DNA from: Stenotrophomonas sp. UBA7346
GTDB lineage: Bacteria; Pseudomonadota; Gammaproteobacteria; Xanthomonadales; Xanthomonadaceae
NCBI GenBank assembly: GCA_002471015.1
Contig: DKPB01000016.1
Location: forward strand, 1-40,808
Direction: 5' to 3'
DNA length: 40,808 nucleotides
Positions 25,766 through 34,437 of this stretch are shown piece by piece. Below the pieces are notes generated by a model. That model saw only the letters and a program-made list of their open reading frames with translations. It had not been told where the DNA came from and did no database searches. Every line of letters begins with the position of its first letter. The first letter of the stretch is position 1. A program made the translations under genes and the position numbers.

Positions 25766-26758
25766 ATGCCCAGCGTTACTGCCCTATGGCGTCGTTCCGT
25801 GGTGAAACTGGCCCTTGCCGGATTCGCTGTCGTTGCCCCTTCCGCCGCTGCGGGGTTGACCGAGGAGTCACCGCCAGTGCCTTCACCCGCATCCGTACGT
25901 CCCCTTCCATCGGCGGACAGCGCGGCCCAAGCGGTACTGGCGGCGCTGCCCACCGCGCCGACGCAGTCACCACGTCCCTGGGTGACGCATGCCGTGGAGA
26001 AGGCCATGCAGGCGCAATGGTGCCCCGATGCAAACCGCGACAGCCCACCGCCCAGCGAGCGCGCGGCCGGTACTGCCTTGCTGCACAAGCCCTGTCTTGG
26101 TTTGTTGCCGCAGAACCTTGGCAGGGTGCTGCTGGCCATACCCGAAAGCGCCATTCACATCTCACAGCAGACACGTAGCCAACTGTTACGCGAACCACAA
26201 CCCTATCTGGCGGTGAAGGGACGAAGCGACCGCCCGGATTTCATCACCACCGTCGATTTTCTTGAAGGCATCACCCTGCGTTCTTTCGAGGGGACAACAC
26301 CTGCGGATACTGTCTATCTGGTGGAGGGCCCTTTCCGCTGCATCGATGATGCGCCGTTGGTTCCACGCGAGGGCGAATACGTATTGGCTGCCGGCAGCTG
26401 TAGATCCGCGCTCACGGATACCCGCCTCTACAAATGGTCCAGCGGCGATGCATTGGCAGACGTCACCGCCGAATACCTGCCCGCGCCGCGACTCAGTGCC
26501 ACCGAACAAGCCGCCCTGGCGCCGGATTCCCTGCGAATGGACCTTACCCAATTGAGCCAAGCCCCGGTACTTCGTTGGTCGGCGCTACTGAAGAGTCGTC
26601 ACCCCGGTGCTACACCTGACGATTACACGCCTATCGATATGCCGGCGGGTATGCACACCTCAAGGCAGCTACAGGGCACCTTGCACTTCGGCTATCGGGT
26701 ATGGGACGGCGCCGCTTTCGAGCATGAACCAAGGTCAGAATCGGGTGAACCAAAGTAG
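25766..26758 (+). CDS. Exported protein of unknown function after the PPDK-N gene
   Basis: A 330-residue protein starting at the ATG at 25766 (GGAG 10 bases upstream); the open frame upstream to 25550 overlaps the previous gene and is not protein-like. Residues 1-28 form a signal ending in SAAAG. The mature part starts with a Pro/Ser-rich stretch and then has four Cys (in QWCPDA, KPCLGL, FRCIDD and GSCRSA) that could make two disulfides. No family recognised. It is 146 bases after the exported PPDK-N gene and likely cotranscribed. The stop codon sits inside the terminator stem. Confidence 0.7.
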   Translation: MPSVTALWRRSVVKLALAGFAVVAPSAAAGLTEESPPVPSPASVRPLPSADSAAQAVLAALPTAPTQSPRPWVTHAVEKAMQAQWCPDANRDSPPPSERAAGTALLHKPCLGLLPQNLGRVLLAIPESAIHISQQTRSQLLREPQPYLAVKGRSDRPDFITTVDFLEGITLRSFEGTTPADTVYLVEGPFRCIDDAPLVPREGEYVLAAGSCRSALTDTRLYKWSSGDALADVTAEYLPAPRLSATEQAALAPDSLRMDLTQLSQAPVLRWSALLKSRHPGATPDDYTPIDMPAGMHTSRQLQGTLHFGYRVWDGAAFEHEPRSESGEPK

Positions 26759-26788
26759 CGCCAAGGCCACCATCCCGGCCTTGGCGCT
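26757..26788. terminator. Strong bidirectional terminator
   Basis: A perfect 12-base stem, AGCGCCAAGGCC (26757-26768) and GGCCTTGGCGCT (26777-26788), with an 8-base loop. It lies between two convergent genes and overlaps the last bases of the upstream stop codon. Confidence 0.85.
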
Positions 26789-26807
26789 GTTCGCGAGAAG
26801 CTCCGTC

Positions 26808-27959
26808 TCAACTGTTCAGATCGATCCGGGCCACGCTCTCCTCCGCAACCTTCGGATCGCCATCTCCGTTTTTGATGCTGACGTAAAGTATGTTGTTTCT
26901 TGCATCCAAGGCCAAACTGTTCGGGTGGGTTGGTACCGCCCAGCTTGCGACCTTCTGGTAGTTGTCGCTGTCATAAGCAGTGACGCTGCCCGCCTCCCGG
27001 TTGGTCACATACAGGCGTTTTCGCGCCCCATCCAGCAGCACGCCCAGCGGGCCTGCATCAGTAGGAATGCTGGCCAGTTCCGCACCGGTGTTGCGGTCAA
27101 TCACCAGCACGCGCTGGCCCGGATGGCGCGAAACGAAACCATCAATGCTGCTGCCTTGGTACTTGCGGATCATCTCCAAGCCCTGGTCGGTGACGAACAA
27201 GCGCTTGCCCGCGGGATCGAGCGCGATGTTCATCGGCTGCTCGGCACTTACCTGGAAGCGCTGCTCGACCCTGCCGCTGTCAGTGCCGACGGTGACTACC
27301 TCGCCGAGCAGATTGCTGGTGTACACGCGCTTGCCGGCCGCATCCAGCGCCAGACCCGGCGCCTTGGCCTTGCCCAGCCCTTCAATGGTGTCACTCAGCT
27401 GCAAGGACTGCGTATCGACCACGAACAACACGCTGCCTTCCTGCGAGTGGCCGGTGACATACAGGCGATGGTTGGGCACATCCACCACCAGCTCGCGCAG
27501 GTCGTGGCTGTAATAGAACTTGCCATCCTTGCCGGTGACCTTCTCCATCAGCTGCACGGTGCCGATGGCCCTGTTCTGCGCGGTATCGACCACCGTCACC
27601 GAGGTATCGACGGTGTTGCCAACGTAGAGGCGATTGTTTGCGTCATCCAGCACCACACCGAAGCCCTTGCGCTCCAGCGGAATGCGCTGCTGCACGGCGA
27701 GCGTAGTGGGATCCAGGCGCAGCACCTGGGCCGGGCCGGCGTCATCGCCAAAGCCGCCGGAAGAAGCGACGAAAACAGCGTTCTGCGAGGGACTGTAAGC
27801 CAGCTCATACAGGCCCTTGGCGACGGCCTGGCGCTGCACAGAGGCGGCAGCGCTGCTGCTGCCTGCAACCGGCGACGTCGCCGAAGCAGCCGGTGCAACT
27901 ACCGCAAGAGAGACCGCCAGCGCGAGCGCAGCGGAACGGAACAGAGGGGATTTCAACAT
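26808..27959 (-). CDS. YncE-like exported beta-propeller protein
   Basis: A 383-residue protein, AAGGAAG before the ATG at 27959. Signal peptide about 1-27 (ending PAASA). The rest contains repeated YVTN-type blades: NNRLYVGNT, NHRLYVTGH, GKRVYTSNL, GKRLFVTDQ, RKRLYVTNR and NNILYVSIK. This is the seven-bladed propeller of the YncE family, periplasmic proteins with a DNA-binding or structural role. It is convergent with the gene at 25766. Confidence 0.88.
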   Translation of the reverse strand: MLKSPLFRSAALALAVSLAVVAPAASATSPVAGSSSAAASVQRQAVAKGLYELAYSPSQNAVFVASSGGFGDDAGPAQVLRLDPTTLAVQQRIPLERKGFGVVLDDANNRLYVGNTVDTSVTVVDTAQNRAIGTVQLMEKVTGKDGKFYYSHDLRELVVDVPNHRLYVTGHSQEGSVLFVVDTQSLQLSDTIEGLGKAKAPGLALDAAGKRVYTSNLLGEVVTVGTDSGRVEQRFQVSAEQPMNIALDPAGKRLFVTDQGLEMIRKYQGSSIDGFVSRHPGQRVLVIDRNTGAELASIPTDAGPLGVLLDGARKRLYVTNREAGSVTAYDSDNYQKVASWAVPTHPNSLALDARNNILYVSIKNGDGDPKVAEESVARIDLNS

Positions 27960-28044
27960 TGCGAGCTTCCTTGATAGGGCACGAAGGGTGTCCTGGCTCG
28001 CTGCGCCGTTGTCGAACGGGAATGGCCGGCTGGTGCCGGCATGT

Positions 28045-28068
28045 TAGAGCAAAACCGGGGTCAGAGTC
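28045..28068 (+). repeat. REP-like repeat copy 1
   Basis: A 24-base sequence with core AACCGGGGTCAGAGTC. It is identical, in inverted orientation, to 29170-29193. It lies in the spacer between the YncE-like gene and the gene at 28108. Confidence 0.75.
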
Positions 28069-28107
28069 AGGTTTCCGCATCGATCCCGCTGCGTCCCAGC
28101 CGATTCC

Positions 28108-29055
28108 CTATTTCCAGGCTTCGCGCTTCTCGAGATCCGCGCTGCACTGCAGCTGCACAGCGTGCTCAACCCGATAGCCGATTTTGCGCGCCATCGCCTC
28201 CATGCCATCAAGACGCGCATGCAGAAAGCTATTGACCGGCAGCAACGCTCGCATATGCTCACTGATCGGAATGGACCAGTTCTCCGTTGCCGAACCATGC
28301 GCATTACCGGGTTCGCCCAAGCGCCAAGGCAGCATCAGCGCCTTCTGCGAATCCGAGTACAACACCTGCAGACGCCCATCGGCCCAGATCAACTGGATGA
28401 CCGCGAATGGGTAGTCATCGGTCCAGCTGATGCCGTTGCCGTACAGGTCGTCCACCAGTGCCAGCACGCCCATGTTCTTGACGTATTGGGCGCCTACCAG
28501 GCGTTGCGCAGCCTTGCTGCAGCCGCTCGGCGGAAAGGTCTCCCAGTCTCCGCTCGGGATCAACTGGCCGCGACGGTAGCGCGCGGCCACGACGCGAACG
28601 CCGCGCCCACGATCCCAGGCAGGCTCCCGAACCGCTTCAACCAAGGCGGCTACCGCAACGGCATCGACGTCACGCTGCGCGCGCTTGCGACCGCCATTGC
28701 GGTCCTCGTAGCTGCCTTGCAGGGTGTAGTCCTGCCTTCCGGCCTGCCGCTCGAGCACGAAGCTCTCCTCGATCATGTCCCAGCCCATGTGCTGGTAGCT
28801 GATCAGGACGCGGACGGGTAGCTCCTCCCCTCGCGCAGCGGCGGTCGTCGGCAGGATCAGGCCAAGCAGCAGAAGCAGCACCGGCCCGGCCATCCAATGG
28901 CGACGCGGATGCCGCAAGGCTTCAGCGTGCCCCGGGCCTGTTTGGCTGAGAAGCGAATACGGAGAGCGGATGCGACGACGTGCGAACAACGCGCGAACGT
29001 CAGCACGCCGAGCAAACCATGACCTGTGCAACGCAAGTACGAACCAGAGCCGCAT
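28108..29055 (-). CDS. Exported or anchored protein of unknown function
   Basis: 315 residues from the ATG at 29055, chosen because AAGGA lies 7 bases upstream. A later ATG at 28893 begins directly before a hydrophobic segment (about residues 55-74, ending PTTAAA) and would give a 261-residue protein with a normal signal peptide. The first 54 residues are Arg-rich. The domain that follows has no family I can name; it contains YQHMGWDMIEESFVLER and a central WTDDYPFAVIQLIWADGR. The gene lies between inverted REP copies. Start uncertain. Confidence 0.6.
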   Translation of the reverse strand: MRLWFVLALHRSWFARRADVRALFARRRIRSPYSLLSQTGPGHAEALRHPRRHWMAGPVLLLLLGLILPTTAAARGEELPVRVLISYQHMGWDMIEESFVLERQAGRQDYTLQGSYEDRNGGRKRAQRDVDAVAVAALVEAVREPAWDRGRGVRVVAARYRRGQLIPSGDWETFPPSGCSKAAQRLVGAQYVKNMGVLALVDDLYGNGISWTDDYPFAVIQLIWADGRLQVLYSDSQKALMLPWRLGEPGNAHGSATENWSIPISEHMRALLPVNSFLHARLDGMEAMARKIGYRVEHAVQLQCSADLEKREAWK

Positions 29056-29137
29056 GCCACTTTCCTTAATGTTCAGCCAGCGCCGGGTGACTCGGCATGG
29101 CCCAAGCGTGCCAGCAATCCGCCCCCGGCGCAGCCGA

Positions 29138-30373
29138 CTAATGCACCGTATCGAGCGCCGCGTTAATCCGACTCTGACCCCGGTTTTGCTCTACGCGGTT
29201 GCGGCCGGTGTGTTTGCCGCGGTAGAGGGCGGCGTCGGCTTGTTGCATGGCGTGGGCCAGGCCGGCTTCGCTGGAGAAGCTGTCGGAGACGCCGATGGTG
29301 ACGGTGCAGCGCAGGCCTTCATAGCGCGGTCCCTGCAGCATCACTGCCTGTTCGATGCTGCTGCGTACACGCTCGGCCACGCGCAGGGCCGAGACTTCGT
29401 TGGCGCCCACGCAGATGGCGGCAAACTCCTCGCCGCCCAGCCGGCACAGCAGGTCATCCTTGCGCACCGAGGCACGCAAGGCCTCGGCGACGCCGCACAG
29501 CACCGCGTCGCCGGTCTGATGACCGTAGTTGTCGTTGATGCGCTTGAAATGGTCGACGTCGATCAGCAGCAAGCGCGCAGTGGTACCCGGCCGCCGGAAG
29601 CAGGCATCCAGCGCCGTGCCCAGGCCACGGCGGTTGAGCAATTGGGTAAGCGGATCGACGGCGGCCATGTTGCGCAGCCTGTCGGTGAGCCGGCGCAGCA
29701 CCAGCCAGACGATGGACGGCGGCAGGATGGTCGCCAGCGAGCACATATAGACGTAGAAGATCATCGAGAACTGGCCGTCCATGCTCAGCGCCTCGAAGCC
29801 ACCGGACAGCAACTTGCCGAGCTTGATGACGTTCAGCACGCAGATGCCGCTGATCAAACCGGCAAACAGCAGCACCTCACCGCGCAGGTCCCTGGCGAAG
29901 CTGCGCACGCCGTACAACAGCACCGCCACCATGCCGACAAAGGACACCGCACAGGTGCCGGCCAGCAGCACGTAGCGCGCCACCGGGCCGAGCGTCCAGT
30001 TCACCAGGATCTGCAGCAGGCTGTAGCCCACGGCCAGGTACATCAAGGGCTTCGCCAGCGGCGTGGAGCGGCCAAAGAACCGCGCCCCGCCCACGCAATA
30101 CGCCAGCAGCGAGCACAGCGTGAGCGTGTGATTGACCATGCTCAGCCAGCTCCAGCCGGGCGCACCTTCCATCAGCTGCAGCACATAGGCCCCGCCGAGC
30201 ATGAGGTTGCCCACGCCAAACACGTCCATGCCCATCTTCTCGTCCTGCAGGCGACGACTGATGAGCAGGAACATCACGGTGAAGCTCAGCAGGTAAACGC
30301 AGAGCATGCCGACTAGGAGGGTGGCGATCATTGGGTGTTCGACAAAAAGGCAGGCGAAGGCGCGCTGGTCCAC
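29138..30373 (-). CDS. Membrane diguanylate cyclase (GGDEF) with repeat-encoded tail
   Basis: A 411-residue protein from a GTG at 30373, or 397 from the ATG at 30331. Six or seven hydrophobic segments span residues 15-225 with no obvious ligand domain, like MASE-type sensors. The GGDEF domain (about 240-390) has DVDHFKRINDNYGH, the active loop GGEEF at 313-317, and an intact RxxD inhibitory site at 304-307 (five residues before the loop). It should make cyclic di-GMP and be product-inhibited. The last 18 residues (394-411) are outside the domain. Part of them is encoded by an REP-like repeat (29170-29193), so the original C-terminus has been replaced or extended. Confidence 0.88.
   Translation of the reverse strand: MDQRAFACLFVEHPMIATLLVGMLCVYLLSFTVMFLLISRRLQDEKMGMDVFGVGNLMLGGAYVLQLMEGAPGWSWLSMVNHTLTLCSLLAYCVGGARFFGRSTPLAKPLMYLAVGYSLLQILVNWTLGPVARYVLLAGTCAVSFVGMVAVLLYGVRSFARDLRGEVLLFAGLISGICVLNVIKLGKLLSGGFEALSMDGQFSMIFYVYMCSLATILPPSIVWLVLRRLTDRLRNMAAVDPLTQLLNRRGLGTALDACFRRPGTTARLLLIDVDHFKRINDNYGHQTGDAVLCGVAEALRASVRKDDLLCRLGGEEFAAICVGANEVSALRVAERVRSSIEQAVMLQGPRYEGLRCTVTIGVSDSFSSEAGLAHAMQQADAALYRGKHTGRNRVEQNRGQSRINAALDTVH
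29170..29193 (-). repeat. REP-like repeat copy 2, inside the GGDEF gene
   Basis: The exact inverted copy of 28045-28068 (24 bases, core GACTCTGACCCCGGTT). It encodes residues about 394-401 of the diguanylate cyclase. Confidence 0.75.
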
Positions 30374-30540
30374 CTCATGTGGAACGACGGATGCCAGACA
30401 AGAACTCGCAACGCTGCCGCTGATCCCCCGGCACCGCGTTGTCCCCGCGCGTATCGTACCGAATTCGGTTGGGGTTACGGGGTTTGAGGCGGGCTGGATG
30501 GGGCATGTAAACGGTTACGGGGCCTCTTACGTTGGCCGGG

Positions 30541-30600
30541 GTAAAAACCGGAGTCAGAGTCGGGTTTTGGAACGAAACCCGACTCTGACCCCGGTTTTAC
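30541..30600. repeat. REP-like palindrome copy 3
   Basis: A 60-base near-perfect hairpin: left arm with core GTCAGAGTCGGGTTT (30553-30567), loop of about 7 bases, right arm with AAACCCGACTCTGAC (30575-30589). The core matches copies 1 and 2. It lies in the spacer between the diguanylate cyclase and the accessory island. Confidence 0.8.
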
Positions 30601-30611
30601 CAAGCCATGCC

Positions 30612-30986
30612 TCAATCCACGTATCGCGAACAACGCACATCCCACCTCCCCTGCGCCGCAACGAACAACGAAACCAGTTGGACAAGCGAACCACAAGGCG
30701 ACAGTGACAATAAGTCCTCTTCGCTGGCATCCCGCAGCCCCGCGAACTCATGAAACGCATGATCCAGATCGCTAGGGCCATCCTCGTGATCGCGCCAATG
30801 CTGCGGATGCAAGGCTGGCAGCAACACCTGCTCCGGCACGAAAAACTCTCCCTGCTCCAAACAGGAGCGAATCGCCGCACCGGCGTCCCGTACCTTGCCA
30901 CGCAGCAATACCGCGCCATGCGTTTTCCAGTTGCCTGCATCCCGATACAGGTACTCCAAGACAGCAAATCCCTTCTCCCTCTCCAT
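30612..30986 (-). CDS. Small conserved-type protein of unknown function
   Basis: A 124-residue protein, GGGAG before the ATG at 30986. It has no signal peptide and a compact, acidic composition (EFFVPEQVLLPAL, EDGPSDLDHAFHEF). Proteins of similar layout occur as stand-alone hypothetical genes; I do not know the function. It is transcribed away from the HNH gene and may be the left border of the accessory island. The nearby palindromic repeat ends 11 bases past its stop. Confidence 0.6.
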   Translation of the reverse strand: MEREKGFAVLEYLYRDAGNWKTHGAVLLRGKVRDAGAAIRSCLEQGEFFVPEQVLLPALHPQHWRDHEDGPSDLDHAFHEFAGLRDASEEDLLSLSPCGSLVQLVSLFVAAQGRWDVRCSRYVD

Positions 30987-31099
30987 TTCTCACTCCCGCT
31001 AACTAAAGAATCGCGAGATTGCACTGGGCCAATCCCACCGACTGAGATGGAAGATTTACCGTCGCTCGCCTACCATCCTCCGAAAGGGGGAATTTCCGA

Positions 31100-31984
31100 A
31101 TGACTAATGCGATCTTTACTACTTCCGAAAGTTCCAGTTATGACGACCGGATCGAAGAGCGGTATCACTTCCCAAAGACCTATCTTGGCCAAGCTACGCA
31201 GGCTATCGGGGAGCTGATCCTTTACTACGAGCCGCGGCGCGATGCAGGAATCATTAGCAACGGCGGTCGCCAGGCCTACTTCGCGGTGGCAAGGCTCGCC
31301 AGCATTGAGCCAGACAGTACTCGCGAAGGCCATTTCTACGCACACCTGGACAACTTCCTCGAATTCGACCGCGCCGTGCCTTTCAAGGAGAACGGCAGCT
31401 ACTACGAATCTATGCTGCGGAAGGAAGACGGCAGCACGAACAAAGGGGCTTTTGGCCGCTCCATTCGCTTGGTTCCAGCAAACGAGTTCGAAGCAATCTT
31501 GAAAGCCGGCTTTACCACCGAACTCGAACCTTGGGAAATCAAAGACCAAGCAGAAAACGATGTTCCTGAGACAACCCCACGTCCGATTGCTCAACAGTTG
31601 GTATCAAGAAAATTCCGAGACCAAGCCTTCCGCAAGCACGTGCGCGGCGCTTACTCCAATACCTGCGCTGTGACAGGCCTACGCTTGATCAACGGCGGGG
31701 GTAGGCCCGAGGTGCAAGCAGCCCACATTCGCCCAGTCGAAGCAGATGGCCCGGACACCGTGCGTAATGGCATTGCCCTAACCAGCACAGTACATTGGCT
31801 ATTTGATCGCGGCCTGATCAGCTTTGACGACCAACACAAGGTACTTCTGTCCCCGGCCGGGATTCCTGATGAACTTGACAAGCTGATTCCCATGCACATG
31901 CAACTTATTCTCCCGCCGCATCTTGAGCAGCGCCCGCACTCCACCTATTTGCGCTGGCATCGAGAGAATCGGTTCAAAATTTGA
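31100..31984 (+). CDS. HNH endonuclease, restriction type
   Basis: A 294-residue protein behind a G-rich site (AAAGGGGGAAT). The C-terminal half is an HNH_2 domain: NTCAVTG with C189, AAHIRP with H209, and NGIALTSTVHWLFDRG with N223 and H232, which fits the metal-finger active site. The N-terminal half (about 15-140) has YYEPRR, GGRQAYFAVARL and GHFYAHLDNFLEFDR, the pattern of a PUA/EVE-like reader domain common in modification-sensing HNH enzymes. It likely cuts DNA according to a modification or site recognised by its N-terminus. The methyltransferase in the same island suggests a restriction-type partnership. Confidence 0.8.
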   Translation: MTNAIFTTSESSSYDDRIEERYHFPKTYLGQATQAIGELILYYEPRRDAGIISNGGRQAYFAVARLASIEPDSTREGHFYAHLDNFLEFDRAVPFKENGSYYESMLRKEDGSTNKGAFGRSIRLVPANEFEAILKAGFTTELEPWEIKDQAENDVPETTPRPIAQQLVSRKFRDQAFRKHVRGAYSNTCAVTGLRLINGGGRPEVQAAHIRPVEADGPDTVRNGIALTSTVHWLFDRGLISFDDQHKVLLSPAGIPDELDKLIPMHMQLILPPHLEQRPHSTYLRWHRENRFKI

Positions 31985-32110
31985 TGCGCATATCTGTGCT
32001 GAACGCGACACACATCGCATCGGCACCATTGTCAAGCAAAAGCGACTTTCGAAAAGACTGCACAAAGTTGTATCGTTACTACACCCCAATCTTTGGCAAG
32101 GAGGTTCGAA

Positions 32111-32362
32111 GTGGAAAACGTTGGTGACTGGTCAAAGCACGACAACAAGAAATATGTTGGAAAGATCGACCGTATCTACGTATCGATGACTGAGAGCTAC
32201 GAGGTTGAGTATTTTGTCGATAACTTCCTAGAAACTCACAACTATGCCGTCAGCAACAAGAATCGAGACATAATAACCAACGCACTTGAAGATTTTCCAG
32301 GGAAAGCACCCTTCAAAAGACACGACCTCATAAGTTTTCTGGAAGGAAAATTCAAGAAATAG
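32111..32362 (+). CDS. 83-residue protein of unknown function in the defence-like island
   Basis: Starts at a GTG at 32111 with AAGGAGG 6 bases upstream, better than the TTG at 32093. It is acidic at the N-terminus (ENVGDWSKHDNKKYVGK) and basic at the C-terminus. No signal or known domain. The strong ribosome binding site and the position between the HNH and the Z1 gene argue for a real, regulated small protein, perhaps a subunit, an antitoxin-like control or a DNA-binding partner. Confidence 0.6.
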   Translation: MENVGDWSKHDNKKYVGKIDRIYVSMTESYEVEYFVDNFLETHNYAVSNKNRDIITNALEDFPGKAPFKRHDLISFLEGKFKK

Positions 32363-32369
32363 TGGGGAC

Positions 32370-32468
32370 ATGGATTTCAGCGGACATACCAATCTAGCTG
32401 AACTGAAGAACAGCCTTTACTCCAATTTCAAACCAGTCAACCGCAGACAGCCCCGACTATTCGAATGA
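32370..32468 (+). CDS. 32-residue ORF between the 83-residue protein and the Z1 gene
   Basis: ATG at 32370, TGA at 32466-32468, starting 7 bases after the previous stop with GTGGGG in front. It has an amphipathic, polar sequence ending in RRQPRLFE. It may be a real small protein, or the 5' remnant of a gene whose remainder has been lost. Confidence 0.3.
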   Translation: MDFSGHTNLAELKNSLYSNFKPVNRRQPRLFE

Positions 32469-32594
32469 TAATTGACCTTGGAAGAATCGGCACAGATGGC
32501 TTAAAGGCGGGCAGGGACAAAACTGATCAATGGCTTAGATAGCTGTTTTGTGTCTTATTTTTTATTGTCGTACTCCAGGAGGGAGCAAGAGATA

Positions 32595-34437
32595 ATGATT
32601 AATACCAGCAGATCCTTTGATCTGAAGAAGTTCGGAAAAAAGCCCGATGGAAGCGCTAAGCAGTATGAGCGACAGCTAACTCGGCTCCGTAGCAGCGGCA
32701 AAGAAGTTATCTCCATCGAATCCGCTGTCCGAGGCGCCTGCGCGAATCTCAAGTCGGGCGCCAACTCATTCGTCATATATGGTGAGCCACAAAGCGGCAA
32801 GACCGAGATGATGATATGTCTTACAGCAAAGCTGCTAGACGAGGGCTACCAACTTATCATCCACCTTCTTAATGACAGCGTGGATCTACTTGGACAGAAT
32901 CTAGGCCGATTCAAAAGCTCAGGACTTTCCCCAGCCGCCCGCAACTTCAGTGAAGTTCTAGACCCCGCGGTAAAAATAAAGGGGCAAAGCCATGTTATTT
33001 TCTGTAAGAAGAACGGCTCCGACCTTAGAAAGTTGATTGAAAAGATCGACGGCACCAAAGAAGTAATCGTCATTGACGATGAGGCTGACTACGCATCACC
33101 CAACGGAAAAGTCAACAAGGGTGAGAAGACGACGATCAACCAGCTCATAACCGACATTCTTGGTGATCGAGGCGTTTACATCGGGGTTACAGCAACACCA
33201 GCTAGGCTTGATCTAAACAATACATTTTCCAATGACAGCCATGCCTGGGTCGATTTTCCTACACACTCCCATTACACAGGCCAGGACATATTCTTCCCGG
33301 AAGTCGGCCCAATCAAATATCAACGAACGCTATTACCAGATGCCGGCGACGATCCCAAGCATGCGAGACAAGCGCTATTTGGCTTCCTAGTAAATGTGGC
33401 CCATCTCAATTTGAACGTAAATTCTGGCGAGAAAAGTTACTCGTTCCTAGTTCACACAAGCGGCAAAAAAGGCCGACCACAAGGGTGACTGGTCGAGAAT
33501 TCACAGTGCAATTGATGAACTATCTGATAGAAGCAGCAAAAACTTCGCCAAGTACGCAGAAGCAATATGGAACTTAGCGAATGATCGATATCCTGATTTT
33601 GATCCCGATGAAATAACGAACTACGTTCTTGACAATGCGCCACGGCACGCAATCGTCGTTTTAAACAGCGAACGCGACTGGAAAGACAATTCTAGCGCCG
33701 CGACCGACCCCAAGAGTCTATTCACTATAATAATCGGCGGAAATATCGTTTCACGCGGCGTAACGCTCAACAATCTTCTCTCGATGTTCTTTACTAGAGA
33801 CGTGAAACATAAGATTCAGCAAGATACCTACATTCAGCGAGCACGAATGTTTGGCAGCAGAGGTGGATATCTTGAGTTCTTTGAACTAACAATACCCCAA
33901 TCACTTTACGTCGACTGGCATCGCTGCTTCATGTTCCACAAGCTAGCACTGAGCGCTATCCGCGAGGGACAAGGCTCACTAGTTTGGATAGGTGACCACA
34001 GAATATCTCCCTCAGCCAGCAGCAGCATCGACCAGACTACTGTCGACATCGACCGAGGCGAGATTTCATTTGACATCTTTGACCTTCCCGAATCTTTTAG
34101 CTACGAAACAGGAGCAGGCAAGGATCGAATGTACGCACTAGCCCGTGAAGTTGGAGATAACAACCTCCCTCAGTACCTTGTCCGGTACATCGACAGATCT
34201 ACGGAGGGCGCTCCACAAGCAGTGTTCATTCACCCAAGCATCGACATTAGCAACTACAAAGATGCCGATACCGCGAATGTTAGCCGCGTAAAAGGGTTCA
34301 TTGGCAATTCGCAACTAGCAAAAGGCGGAGACGCGGTGCATCACCTCTTCGTGGTTCACAATGGATCAAAATGCAGAGTGATCTACAAATACAAAGGGAG
34401 CATACAGTTCATAAAGAATCTAGCTCATGATTCCTGA
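32595..34437 (+). pseudogene. Z1-type superfamily II ATPase, split by a frameshift in an A6 run
   Basis: A 613-residue protein if one base is removed from the A6 run at 33465-33470. As written, the first frame stops at 33486-33488 and the remainder is open in the next frame without a start until 33784. Part 1 has GEPQSGKT (Walker A, 63-70), VIDDEADYA (161-165 region) and TATPAR (199-204), so it is a helicase-like ATPase. Part 2 has the Z1 signature: GGNIVSRGVTLNNL, then Q...R.FGSRGGYLEFFEL. Z1 ATPases are found with methyltransferases and nucleases in restriction-like systems. A homopolymer indel in the assembly, or a recent mutation, would explain the break. If it is genuine, the system is switched off in this strain. 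Confidence 0.8.

Noticed and set aside
28045..29193. Possible composite mobile element bounded by the 24-base inverted repeats
   Set aside because: The repeats match the REP-like copy near 30.5 kb, there is no transposase between them, and one lies inside a coding sequence. Target duplications are not visible.
33465..33470. Programmed minus-one frameshift site like dnaX
   Set aside because: The required frame change is +1 (or -2), and the codon phase of the A-run does not give the A-AAA-AAG heptamer.
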